This document shows, piece by piece, positions 5,671 through 12,665 of a DNA stretch of 17,963 nt. Numbering within the stretch: position 1 is the stretch's first letter; each line of letters starts with the position of its first letter. The position numbers and the translations under genes are program-made. The DNA is taken from NCBI GenBank assembly GCA_030648815.1, contig JAUSHA010000055.1, positions 1 to 17,963 of the forward strand, in the 5' to 3' direction. The notes under the pieces are model-generated. The model was not told the origin of the DNA. It made no database searches and saw only the letters and a program-made list of their open reading frames with translations. Source of the stretch: a bacterium. Lineage in GTDB: Bacteria; Patescibacteriota; Minisyncoccia; Minisyncoccales; MHMH01.

Positions 5671-6789
5671 TTATTTCTCCTCTTTTTGCAATGATTCAAT
5701 GATCGCCAGTTCCAGCGGGAGTTGAGGAATAGGCGAGTATTTCATTTTATTCTCGGCATCCATAAAAAGCTTGAGAGTCCGGCTGATATCCGCCTCGGAA
5801 ACAGAAACAATCTGGGCCTGAAGCTTTTCTTTTTCTTCTTTGGTCAAACCGATAATTATGGGATTTGATAATTCCGGGCCTATTTTCAAAATCAATCCGT
5901 ATCTTAAATAATTGATTAAAGATTTAGCGAATTCTTGGGGATCTCCGCCCTTCTCAATGATTTTATTCAAAAATTCAATAACCGGAGACGCTTTTTTCTG
6001 AAGAAGCAAATCAATGAATTGGCTGACCAGCTTAATATCAACCATGCCCAATAAATCCTTGATGTCTTCAATATTTTTTCCGCCGAAAGCTAAAACCTGA
6101 TCAAGTAGGGCTTCGGCATCCCGTATAGAACCGCCGGAGTTCAGAGCGATTAATTCCAGCGCCGCGCCATCAACAGAACACTGCTCTTTTTTAACAAGCG
6201 TTTCCAGTCTGCCGATTATTTCTTCCAATTTTAACTTCCTGAAATCAAACCTCTGGCATCTTGAAATGATGGTCGGCAGTATTTTGTGCAATTCAGTGGT
6301 CGCTAAAATGAAAACAGCGTGGCTGGGCGGTTCTTCCAACGTTTTCAAAAGGGCACTAGTCGCTCCCTTGGATAATTGATGAGCCTCGTCCAAAATAAAA
6401 ACTTTGTATTTTGATTTTACGGGGACGAATTTGATTCCTTCGGTTAGCTCCCTGATCTCGTCGACCCCGGTATGCGAAGCGGCATCAATCTCTACTAAGT
6501 CCAGGGATTGGCCTTTGGTAATTTCTAGACAGGAAGAACATTCATTGCACGGCTCAAAACCATTCCCGCCTTGCGGCGAGGCAGGCTTGCGGTTTTCGCA
6601 ATTTATGGCTTTTGCTAAAAGCCGGGCAATGGTGGTCTTGCCCGAACCGCGCTGGCCGGCAAACAAATAAGCATGGGAAATTGTTCCCGATGATATGGCG
6701 TTGGTCAAGGTCTGGACAACATGCTCCTGCCCCACGACTTCGCCAAATGTTTTCGGCCGGTATTTACGATAGAGAACCAGATTTTGCAT
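5671..6789 (-). CDS. dnaX: DNA polymerase III subunit gamma/tau (clamp-loader ATPase)
   Basis: A 372-residue, gamma-length clamp-loader ATPase beginning MQNLVLYRKYRPKTFGEVVG. Visible motifs: Walker A GQRGSGKT (45-52), zinc-binding cysteines C64, C81, C84 and C87, Walker B FILDEAH (131-137), sensor 1 ATT (163-165) and the SRC motif (176-178) with the arginine finger. It loads the sliding clamp during replication and ends after the third (collar) domain, without the tau extension. Oddity: 16 residues separate C64 from C81, where the family has 8. The extra KPASPQGG is encoded by a GC-rich palindromic stretch (hairpin 6565-6580). No ribosome site precedes the ATG, and a promoter abuts it. Confidence 0.95.
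   Translation of the reverse strand: MQNLVLYRKYRPKTFGEVVGQEHVVQTLTNAISSGTISHAYLFAGQRGSGKTTIARLLAKAINCENRKPASPQGGNGFEPCNECSSCLEITKGQSLDLVEIDAASHTGVDEIRELTEGIKFVPVKSKYKVFILDEAHQLSKGATSALLKTLEEPPSHAVFILATTELHKILPTIISRCQRFDFRKLKLEEIIGRLETLVKKEQCSVDGAALELIALNSGGSIRDAEALLDQVLAFGGKNIEDIKDLLGMVDIKLVSQFIDLLLQKKASPVIEFLNKIIEKGGDPQEFAKSLINYLRYGLILKIGPELSNPIIIGLTKEEKEKLQAQIVSVSEADISRTLKLFMDAENKMKYSPIPQLPLELAIIESLQKEEK
6565..6580. repeat. Palindromic repeat inserted in frame in dnaX
   Basis: CCCGCC-TTGC-GGCGAG (one G-T pair) lies within a 24-base stretch encoding KPASPQGG in the zinc-finger loop. It resembles the intergenic hairpins at 5579-5610 and near 891. Confidence 0.65.
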
Positions 6790-6797
6790 TTTTGAAT

Positions 6798-6827
6798 ACT
6801 ATAAATTTGTAACCGAGAAAATTCCAA
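6798..6827 (-). promoter_or_regulatory. dnaX promoter, near-leaderless
   Basis: On the minus strand TTGGAA (6827-6822), an 18-base spacer and TATAGT (6803-6798). Eight bases separate the -10 box from the ATG at 6789, so the leader would be about two bases. Confidence 0.65.
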
Positions 6828-6873
6828 ATCATTGTCTGCATTGCCCCATCTTATCAAAAATTATCAAAAAAGT

Positions 6874-6912
6874 AAAAAGGCCGACAGTATTAGTATTCTG
6901 CCGGCTTTTTTT
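6874..6912 (-). terminator. Terminator after the secreted-protein gene
   Basis: Stem GCCGACAG/CTGCCGGC with one mismatch, flanked by AAAAAG and TTTTTTT. On the minus strand it follows the stop at 6919 by six bases and ends in a T run. Confidence 0.8.
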
Positions 6913-6918
6913 ATTTGC

Positions 6919-7737
6919 TTACCAACCTATTAAATTCGCTCCCTTATACAGTTTATACACACGGCCGCCAACAGCAGCCAGTTCGCAGTTCTCTTTTACG
7001 ATAATGAAATATCCGCTTCCTTCTGCGAATTCCATCAAGCTGTTTAATTCGGGGGGAATTAAGGGATCATATAATAACCACGTACCACCGTAATATCCCC
7101 AAATCCTCACTAATTTATCCTTGATTGGGGATATAGCATTTTCTATCTTTCCCGGAGAGTCGGGAATTAGAAATACTACCAGATTTACTTCAAACCTGGT
7201 CCCCTTTACTATGAGGAGATAATATCCTGGAGGGAGAGACGGAATCATGGTTTGAATCCCGGCGCTTCCGTCGGCGCCAATCATCGGTCTCGGACTTGGG
7301 GTAATTTCGTTATTGCCGAGATACACTCTCGCCGTGTCGTAGGGCATTGCCCCCCAAATCCAGATACTCAACTTATCTCCCGCCATTAATAATTGAGGAG
7401 ATATAGCGATTCCCGGCGGCAGAATTTCATAAGTCGTAAAAACCGTTTTGCCGCCGGAAACGGCTATTACCCAGTACATTCCGGACTCCGTAGGGGGCAC
7501 GATGAAAGATGTTCTGAATTCTCCGTAGTAATCCGTTACTACGCTCCTCCGCTTGTCGGCAAATTGGATCTCTACGGAGACGAAAGAATTAAATCCCCTG
7601 CCGGTCACGGAAAATGTTTCTCCGATTCTTCCTTGTCGCGAAGAAACAGAGATATTTTGAGATTGGGCTCCAACATTCGTAGCTGGCCACAAAATTGCTA
7701 ACAGCACAACTGCAATCAGAACAATACTTTTTGCCAT
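6919..7737 (-). CDS. Secreted protein with signal peptide, IPT/TIG-like domain and C-terminal NLIGW motif
   Basis: A 272-residue exported protein. MAKSIVLIAVVLLAILWPAT followed by NVGAQS is a signal peptide with likely cleavage after VGA (residue 24). Residues 28-105 (ISVSSRQGRIGETFSVTGRG...) look like an IPT/TIG-type beta sandwich, and 108-190 may be a second one. The last 60 residues, with LVRIWGYYGGTWLLYDP, SGYFIIV and YKLYKGANLIGW, match a tail common on surface proteins of Chloroflexi-like and candidate-phylum bacteria (pattern W-x(n)-Y-D-P, G-Y-x-I, N-L-I-G-W). It is probably cell-surface attached, but its binding partner is unknown. GGGGAG six bases before the ATG is a good ribosome site, and it has its own terminator. 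Confidence 0.72.
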   Translation of the reverse strand: MAKSIVLIAVVLLAILWPATNVGAQSQNISVSSRQGRIGETFSVTGRGFNSFVSVEIQFADKRRSVVTDYYGEFRTSFIVPPTESGMYWVIAVSGGKTVFTTYEILPPGIAISPQLLMAGDKLSIWIWGAMPYDTARVYLGNNEITPSPRPMIGADGSAGIQTMIPSLPPGYYLLIVKGTRFEVNLVVFLIPDSPGKIENAISPIKDKLVRIWGYYGGTWLLYDPLIPPELNSLMEFAEGSGYFIIVKENCELAAVGGRVYKLYKGANLIGW

Positions 7738-7829
7738 GATTATCTCCCCTTCATTTTATTTTCTATAATTTTTTACAAAGATCCAAATCTATGGTATTAT
7801 TATTCTAACATATTCGTTATTAAAAGTCA

Positions 7830-9248
7830 ATGATTAAACTTTATAACACGCTGTCGCGTAAAAAGGAGATATTCAAACCGCTTAAAGATAAAAAAGCGGG
7901 AATTTATTCTTGCGGCCCGACCGTTTACTGGAATCAGCATATCGGCAACATGTATGCCTATATCCAATGGGATATCCTGGTCCGCTTTTTGAAATATTCC
8001 GGCTACAAAGTAAATTGGGTGATGAACATTACCGATGTCGGGCACCTCACCTCCGACGAAGACGCCGGCGAAGATAAAATGGAAAAAGGCGCCAGAAGAG
8101 AAAAACTTTCCGTTCAGGAAATTGCCAAAAAATACATCGGACAATTTATAGAGAGCATGGATCTTTTAAATATTCGAAGGCCCGATACTCTTTGCCGCGC
8201 AACGGAGCATATCAAAGAGCAAATTGATCTGATTAAAAAAATTGAAGAAAAGGGATTCGCCTATCAAACAAAAACCGGTCTGGTTTTTGATACTTCAAAA
8301 TTTTCCGGCTATGCAAAATTTTCCAGATTAAATCTTAAAAAACAGCATGCCGGTTCTCGGGTGGAAATTGATCCCGAGAAAAAACAGCCGTGGGATTTCC
8401 TATTGTGGGTAACTAATCAGCCGAAACATATTATGCAATGGGACAGCCCCTGGGGAAAGGGTTTCCCCGGCTGGCATATTGAGTGCACCGCCATGTCCGC
8501 GAAGTATCTGGGAAACCGCTTTGATATTCATACCGGTGGCAAAGAACATATTCCGGTCCACCACACTAACGAAATCGCCCAGGCCTACGGCGCTTTCGGC
8601 AAACAAACGGCTAACTTTTGGCTGCATAATGAATGGCTCATGATTGATAAGGTTAAGGTAAGCAAAAGCTTAGGGAATATTATTCTGACGACTGATTTTA
8701 TAAAAAAAGGGTACAGCCCCCTGGCCTTTAGGTATTTGGCCATTACTTCCCATTACAGACAGGGGCTGAATTTCAGCTGGAAATCGCTGGAGGCATCGCA
8801 AAACGCTTTAAATAATCTTTTTGAAAAAGTAAAAGAATTTACCCCGACGCAAACCCCGACGGTACCGTCGGGGCAGGTGGGTCGGGGCCTTGACCGAAGT
8901 GCCGGAGGAACAAATGATTACCAAAAGAAATTCATCGATTATTTAAGTGATGACTTAAACGCTCCGAAAGCCCTAGCTTTGGCATGGAGTTTAATTAAAG
9001 ACGAGAAAGTGGCGACAGAAGAAAAGTATCGCCTCTTATTGGACTTTGATAAAGTTTTAGGATTCAATCTGGCGAAGATTGAGACAGAAAAAATCCCCGT
9101 AGAATTATCCCGCTTAGCGGAGCAACGCCAAAAATACCGGGAACAAAAAGAGTGGCGGAAGGCCGACGAAATCAGGGAAGAAATGAAAAAACTCGGCTGG
9201 ACGATAGAAGACACCGATGAAGGACCAAAAGTAAAACGCCTCCAATAA
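7830..9248 (+). CDS. cysS: Cysteinyl-tRNA synthetase
   Basis: A 472-residue class I synthetase charging tRNA-Cys. The HIGH-type motif is CGPTVYWNQHIGN (28-40) and the KMSKS-type motif is KVSKS (276-280). The zinc ligands C28, C219, H244 and E248 (HHTNE) are all present and lie in the cysteine-recognition site. The helical anticodon-side domain follows. Oddity: residues 338-361, between the catalytic part and DYQKKFIDYLSDDLNAPKAL, are an insert of about 24 residues rich in Thr, Pro and Gly, encoded by nested palindromes around 8842-8910. The ATG has no ribosome site; TATTAA at 7818-7823 sits six bases before it, hinting at a leaderless message. The 3' end forms the left arm of the terminator. 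Confidence 0.95.
   Translation: MIKLYNTLSRKKEIFKPLKDKKAGIYSCGPTVYWNQHIGNMYAYIQWDILVRFLKYSGYKVNWVMNITDVGHLTSDEDAGEDKMEKGARREKLSVQEIAKKYIGQFIESMDLLNIRRPDTLCRATEHIKEQIDLIKKIEEKGFAYQTKTGLVFDTSKFSGYAKFSRLNLKKQHAGSRVEIDPEKKQPWDFLLWVTNQPKHIMQWDSPWGKGFPGWHIECTAMSAKYLGNRFDIHTGGKEHIPVHHTNEIAQAYGAFGKQTANFWLHNEWLMIDKVKVSKSLGNIILTTDFIKKGYSPLAFRYLAITSHYRQGLNFSWKSLEASQNALNNLFEKVKEFTPTQTPTVPSGQVGRGLDRSAGGTNDYQKKFIDYLSDDLNAPKALALAWSLIKDEKVATEEKYRLLLDFDKVLGFNLAKIETEKIPVELSRLAEQRQKYREQKEWRKADEIREEMKKLGWTIEDTDEGPKVKRLQ
8842..8910. repeat. Nested palindromic repeats inserted in frame in cysS
   Basis: A perfect 20-base palindrome, CCCCGACGGTACCGTCGGGG (8854-8873), is enclosed by a second pair, CCCCGAC (8842-8848) and GTCGGGG (8881-8887). 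A CCTTGACCGAAGTGCCGGAG stretch follows. All of it is read through in frame as a low-complexity linker. Confidence 0.7.
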
Positions 9249-9264
9249 TTGGTGGCGTTTTACT
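9230..9264 (+). terminator. Terminator overlapping the cysS 3' end
   Basis: AGTAAAACGCC and GGCGTTTTACT (plus inner CCAAT/ATTGG after one mismatch) form a long hairpin followed by a T-rich tract. The left arm is coding sequence for the last cysS codons, and the TAA (9246-9248) lies in the upper stem and loop. Confidence 0.7.
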
Positions 9265-9293
9265 TGCTTTATTTTTATTTCATCTGTTATAGT
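9264..9293 (+). promoter_or_regulatory. dnaB promoter, leaderless type
   Basis: TTGCTT (9264-9269), an 18-base spacer and TATAGT (9288-9293). Seven bases remain to the ATG at 9301, placing transcription start at about 9300. AAAAGG touches the ATG directly, too close to serve as a ribosome site. Confidence 0.65.
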
Positions 9294-9300
9294 TAAAAGG

Positions 9301-10656
9301 ATGAACGAACTGCCTGACAAAATACCTCCGCAAAATATTGAAGCCGAAAAATCTCTTTTAGGAGCTTTGATGCTGGACAAAAACGCCATTATAAAAGTGG
9401 TTGATTTCTTGCAGCCGAGAGATTTTTACAAAGGGATACATTGCGAAATTTACTCCGTCATGCTAAATCTCTTTGAAAAAACCGAGCCCATTGATTTACT
9501 TTCGGTCTCCTCCGGGCTTAAAGAAAAAGGAAAGCTTGCGGAAATCGGCGGCTCCTCTTATCTGACCGAACTGATCAATACCGTGCCTACGGCGACTCAT
9601 GTTTTGAATTATGCCAGAATCGTCCAGAAAAAAAGAATTCTCCGAGATTTAATTGAGGCATCTTATGACATAGGACTAATGGGCTTCAAGGAGAACGAAG
9701 ATGTGGACGAACTTCTTGATCAGGCGGAAAAAAAAGTTTTTGGCATAGCGCAAAAATCTCTTACCCAACGCTTCTTCCCCATTAAAGATGCCTTGGGCGA
9801 AGCCTTTGAAAGAATAGATAATCTGTCTAAAAACGACGGGGTGCTTCGCGGTCTGCCGACGGGCTTTACCGATCTGGACAATATGCTGGCCGGCCTCCAA
9901 AAGTCTGATTTAATTATTTTAGCCGCCAGACCCTCCATGGGAAAATCAGCTTTGTCCATGGATATTGCCAAGTCTATTGCCACCAAGATGAAGGTTCCTG
10001 TAGGAATTTTCAGCTTGGAAATGTCTAAAGACCAAATCGTTGACAGATTAATTTCCTCTCAATCAGGGGTTAACTTGTGGAATATAAGGACGGGGAAATT
10101 GTCCAGCAGCGGCGAAGATAATGACTTTGATAAAATCCAACGGGCATTGGGAGAACTATCCGAAACTCCTATTTATATTGACGATGCCGCTACCTCCAAC
10201 ATTCTTCAAATGCGAGCCATGGCCAGGCGCCTGCAAGCCGACAAAGGGCTTGGCTTAATTATCGTTGACTATCTGCAACTAATGGAACCGCGAAACAGCA
10301 TGGCCAGCCCTGTTCAGCAAGTGACTGAAATATCAAGAGCGCTAAAAGGATTAGCCAGGGAACTGGAAGTGCCGGTTTTGGCCTTATCCCAGCTTTCAAG
10401 GGCAGTAGAGGCTCGCATCCCTCCGACGCCAAGATTATCCGATTTACGTGAAAGTGGGAGTCTGGAACAGGATAGTGACGTAGTTCTTTTCATCTACAGG
10501 GAAAAGGAAAGGGGCGCAACAACGCCAAGCAATATAGCGGAAATAATTATTGCCAAACACAGAAATGGCCCTACGGGCAGTATAAAACTGTATTTTGACG
10601 AAAAAAGAGCGAGTTTCCGCAATTTAGACAAGACACATATAGGAGAAGAGTTTTAA
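9301..10656 (+). CDS. dnaB: Replicative DNA helicase DnaB
   Basis: A 451-residue hexameric helicase that unwinds the fork and interacts with primase. The N-terminal DnaB domain spans about 5-110 (PQNIEAEKSLLGALML). The RecA-like motor has Walker A ARPSMGKSA (209-217), the catalytic glutamate in FSLEM (E240), Walker B IIVDYLQLM (320-328), the DLRESGSLEQDSD motif (381-393) and KHRNGPTG (419-426) carrying the arginine finger. Length and motifs are normal, and no intein is present. The start agrees with family alignments and with the promoter immediately before it. A long inverted repeat follows the stop and may end the transcript. Confidence 0.97.
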   Translation: MNELPDKIPPQNIEAEKSLLGALMLDKNAIIKVVDFLQPRDFYKGIHCEIYSVMLNLFEKTEPIDLLSVSSGLKEKGKLAEIGGSSYLTELINTVPTATHVLNYARIVQKKRILRDLIEASYDIGLMGFKENEDVDELLDQAEKKVFGIAQKSLTQRFFPIKDALGEAFERIDNLSKNDGVLRGLPTGFTDLDNMLAGLQKSDLIILAARPSMGKSALSMDIAKSIATKMKVPVGIFSLEMSKDQIVDRLISSQSGVNLWNIRTGKLSSSGEDNDFDKIQRALGELSETPIYIDDAATSNILQMRAMARRLQADKGLGLIIVDYLQLMEPRNSMASPVQQVTEISRALKGLARELEVPVLALSQLSRAVEARIPPTPRLSDLRESGSLEQDSDVVLFIYREKERGATTPSNIAEIIIAKHRNGPTGSIKLYFDEKRASFRNLDKTHIGEEF

Positions 10657-10665
10657 GCTGCAATG

Positions 10666-10734
10666 TTCAGAAAATATGTTCAACGTTTAAGGTTGCGATC
10701 CGTTTAACCTTAAACGTTAAACATATTTTCTGAA
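10666..10734. repeat. Long inverted repeat, copy 1 of a hairpin family
   Basis: Arms of 29 bases (10666-10694 and 10706-10734) with a single mismatch surround the loop GCGATCCGTTT. The inner arm ends in AAGGTT and AACCTT. Copy 2 at 12666-12721 has nearly the same inner arms and loop. It lies 9 bases after the dnaB stop and 22 before recR. Confidence 0.9.
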
Positions 10735-10756
10735 ACCTTTAGTCATTTATTAGGTT

Positions 10757-11380
10757 ATGCACTCCCCCTCCATTCAAAAACTTATTGAACAATTTTCCAG
10801 ATTCCCCACCGTAGGGCCAAGGACAGCGGCCCGTTTTGTTTTTTATTTATTGAAATTATCCAAAGAAGAAATCGGCCAATTGTCGGAATCGATTTCTTCT
10901 CTGGGAAAAAAAGTAAAACTCTGCTCTTTTTGTTTCAAACCTTTCGAACCCTTCGACACGGCTCAGGGCAAGTCTATTGTTTGCGAAATTTGTTCTGATG
11001 CCCGTCGTGATAAAACTACGCTCTGCGTTATAGAAAAAGAAACTGACTTGGAAACCATAGAAAAAACGAAAAAGTACCGCGGACTTTATTTTATTTTAGG
11101 CGGAACTGTTTCCAAGCTGATGAAAGAAGACATTGAAAAATTAAGGATAAAGGAACTGCAAGAAAGGATTGAAAATGTCAAAGAAATCATCATCGCCACC
11201 AATCCCACCACCGAAGGCGAAGCTACCGCTTTATACTTGGAACGCTTATTGAAACCCCTCGCTATTGCTCGGGGTAATCCTGTGAGGATTACTCGTTTGG
11301 GCCGCGGCCTGCCCGTCGGCGGTGAACTGGAATACGCCGACGAAGAAACCCTCGGCAGCGCATTAGATAATAGAAAATAA
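10757..11380 (+). CDS. recR: Recombination mediator protein RecR
   Basis: A 207-residue RecR, which with RecO loads RecA at gaps. Helix-hairpin-helix FPTVGPRTAARF (16-27); zinc finger C56, C59, C76 and C79; Toprim domain from about 87 with CVIEKETDLETIE, IIIATNPTTEGEATALYLE and the family signature GLPVGGELEYADEETL (184-199). Two inserts are visible. PFDTAQGK (65-72) lies between the cysteine pairs, giving 16 residues where the family has 8, and about six extra residues lie within AIARGNPV (169-176) before TRLGRG. Both are encoded by palindromic repeats. The last 92 bases are overlapped in antisense by the next gene. No ribosome site is evident. Confidence 0.95.
   Translation: MHSPSIQKLIEQFSRFPTVGPRTAARFVFYLLKLSKEEIGQLSESISSLGKKVKLCSFCFKPFEPFDTAQGKSIVCEICSDARRDKTTLCVIEKETDLETIEKTKKYRGLYFILGGTVSKLMKEDIEKLRIKELQERIENVKEIIIATNPTTEGEATALYLERLLKPLAIARGNPVRITRLGRGLPVGGELEYADEETLGSALDNRK
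10949..10970. repeat. Palindromic repeat in frame in recR (zinc-finger loop)
   Basis: The sequence CCCTTCGACACGGCTCAGGG followed by CA, with ends CCCT and AGGG complementary. The full 24-base insert from 10949 reads PFDTAQGK. The same CCCTTCGA...CTCAGG core builds the prs terminator at 13774-13822. Confidence 0.7.
11255..11292. repeat. Second in-frame palindromic repeat in recR
   Basis: CCCCTCGCTATTGCTCGGGG (11255-11274) adjoins the inverted repeat GTAATCC-TGTGA-GGATTAC (11274-11292). Together they encode the extra residues between LLKPL and TRLGRG of the Toprim domain. Confidence 0.6.
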
Positions 11381-12224
11381 AATCAACGAATCTCCAGAAC
11401 TGCGGCCAGCTTTTGCCGACCTTGCCGGGATATTTTACCCTTATCTTTCTGCCTTGCATCATTTGCATCACTGCGCCGCTGTAAATCGGCCTGTGGTCTA
11501 TGGATTTGATCTCCCTGCCGCTTTCTACGTCGGCAATTACTCTTTCCATTTCTAAAAAACGGTTAGTTTCGTGCTCTGCTTCGCTGGGAAAAAACTTTTT
11601 ACCATCTTCCGTTGTTATTAAGCCAAGCGCCCGGGCAAGGCAGAAGTCTTCCGAATGTTTTGGCTTAAAAGAAGTCTTTTCCTGCCTTAACATTTCCACT
11701 ATGGCAACGGCCTGTTTTAAAATAGTTTCGTCGCGCCTTAATTCCCAAGGCCGGCCCATAGCCATTTGGTTTCTGTAATGCTCTACCGCCTCGTAAGTAA
11801 GCTGTAGCATTTCCGGCGGATTTTTTATTTTTCTTTCCAGTCCAAAGCGACTATAAAAAAGATATGATGCGCTTTGCCATTGCGAAGTGCCGCCGTCCAG
11901 ATTTCCCAATTCTTCCGGGGAAAGATAAACAATTCCAGGATCATCAGCTATCTTCCTCTTTAATAAAGAACCGCGCTTAATAAGCTTTCTGCCGTTTTGC
12001 GTGGCCCAGAAAATAAATCTAAGAAATCGGAAAAGAGTTCCCGACTCCCCCACATCAACATCCACTTTTCCTTCTTTATACACGGCCAGAGCCCGGATCA
12101 ATGATCTTGCGTCGTGCGGGAATTCAGCTTTCTGACTTTTTGTAAATGAGAATATCTGATTCTTATTGTATAGCAGGTCAAGTATTCCCATCCTAATCAG
12201 CCATGACTTGCCCCACGGAATCAA
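11289..12224 (-). CDS. EPSP-synthase-like protein (short, divergent AroA homologue)
   Basis: 311 residues from a TTG at 12224. The EPSP synthase skeleton is recognisable in order: GKSWLIR (K6, S7, R11 at the spacing of K22, S23, R27 in E. coli AroA), GESGTLFRFL (59-68; family G-x-x-G-T-x-x-R-x-L), GGTSQWQSA (111-119; family SSQ), HETNR (218-222; family KE-D-R), DHR (243-245) and GKSWPQFW (270-277; family KTFPD). The usual length is about 430, so large parts of the domain repeats are missing. Family members end near SWPQFWRF; here the frame continues as a basic 24-residue tail that is purely antisense of recR (11289-11380). The ATG at residue 12 would lose the first motif, so the TTG start is preferred. 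Enzyme activity is uncertain. Confidence 0.6.
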   Translation of the reverse strand: MIPWGKSWLIRMGILDLLYNKNQIFSFTKSQKAEFPHDARSLIRALAVYKEGKVDVDVGESGTLFRFLRFIFWATQNGRKLIKRGSLLKRKIADDPGIVYLSPEELGNLDGGTSQWQSASYLFYSRFGLERKIKNPPEMLQLTYEAVEHYRNQMAMGRPWELRRDETILKQAVAIVEMLRQEKTSFKPKHSEDFCLARALGLITTEDGKKFFPSEAEHETNRFLEMERVIADVESGREIKSIDHRPIYSGAVMQMMQGRKIRVKYPGKVGKSWPQFWRFVDFIFYYLMRCRGFLRRRIPVHRRRAGRGPNE

Positions 12225-12252
12225 ACTATTCCGACTCTGTCAAGTCGCCAAC

Positions 12253-12284
12253 AAAAAACTATGGAGGCGAAACCTCCATAGTTT
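12253..12284 (-). terminator. rplU terminator
   Basis: A perfect 12-bp stem, AAACTATGGAGG/CCTCCATAGTTT, with loop CGAAA (12256-12284). On the minus strand a T6 run follows. It lies 24 bases after the rplU stop. Confidence 0.85.
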
Positions 12285-12308
12285 AAAGATCAATAGTTTT
12301 TATTTAGC

Positions 12309-12614
12309 TTAGATTCCAGTTATTTCCACCTCGGTGAATAGCTGACGATGGCCCTTTTTGACGTGGTAGCGTTTTTTGGCCTTATATTTGAAAATTATCA
12401 CCTTCTTGGCTTTACCTTGGCTTAAAACTTTGCCAATAACCTTAGCATCTTTGATAAAAGGGGCGCCAATTTCTAATTTATTTTCTTTTTCTAATAATAA
12501 AACCTCGCCAAAGATAACCTCTTTGCCGTCTTCGATTTCTAATTTCTCAATTTTCAGTTTTTGCCCGGGGGTAACAATATACTGCTTCCCGCCGGTTTTG
12601 ATGACAGCTAACAT
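12309..12614 (-). CDS. rplU: 50S ribosomal protein L21
   Basis: 101 residues, normal for L21: MLAVIKTGGKQYIVTPGQKL at the start, the beta-barrel core, and KRYHVKKGHRQLFTEVEITGI, which matches the L21 signature (K-K-x-Y-x-x-K-x-G-H-R-Q). It binds 23S rRNA. It is usually followed by rpmA (L27), but here a terminator ends the unit at once, so it is monocistronic. No ribosome site is present; the promoter's -10 box lies six bases before the ATG. Confidence 0.96.
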   Translation of the reverse strand: MLAVIKTGGKQYIVTPGQKLKIEKLEIEDGKEVIFGEVLLLEKENKLEIGAPFIKDAKVIGKVLSQGKAKKVIIFKYKAKKRYHVKKGHRQLFTEVEITGI

Positions 12615-12620
12615 GGTTCT

Positions 12621-12649
12621 ATCTTACTATTTATCTCAAAAAAATGCAA
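12621..12649 (-). promoter_or_regulatory. rplU promoter, leaderless
   Basis: On the minus strand TTGCAT (12649-12644), a 17-base spacer and TAAGAT (12626-12621). Exactly six bases follow before the ATG at 12614, which puts +1 on the A of the start codon. Confidence 0.7.
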
Positions 12650-12665
12650 GAGCGCTGATGTCCGA

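Noticed and set aside
7827..8144. Minus-strand frame of 105 codons inside cysS
   Set aside because: Pure antisense shadow of well-conserved cysS sequence.
8842..8910. Possible CRISPR-like spaced repeats in cysS (CCCCGAC copies)
   Set aside because: The units are too short and unevenly spaced, and they are nested palindromes translated in frame.
10666..10734. Ordinary terminator as the sole explanation of the long hairpin after dnaB
   Set aside because: No T run follows the stem, and a second copy shares the loop, so repeat-family membership explains more; termination may still occur.
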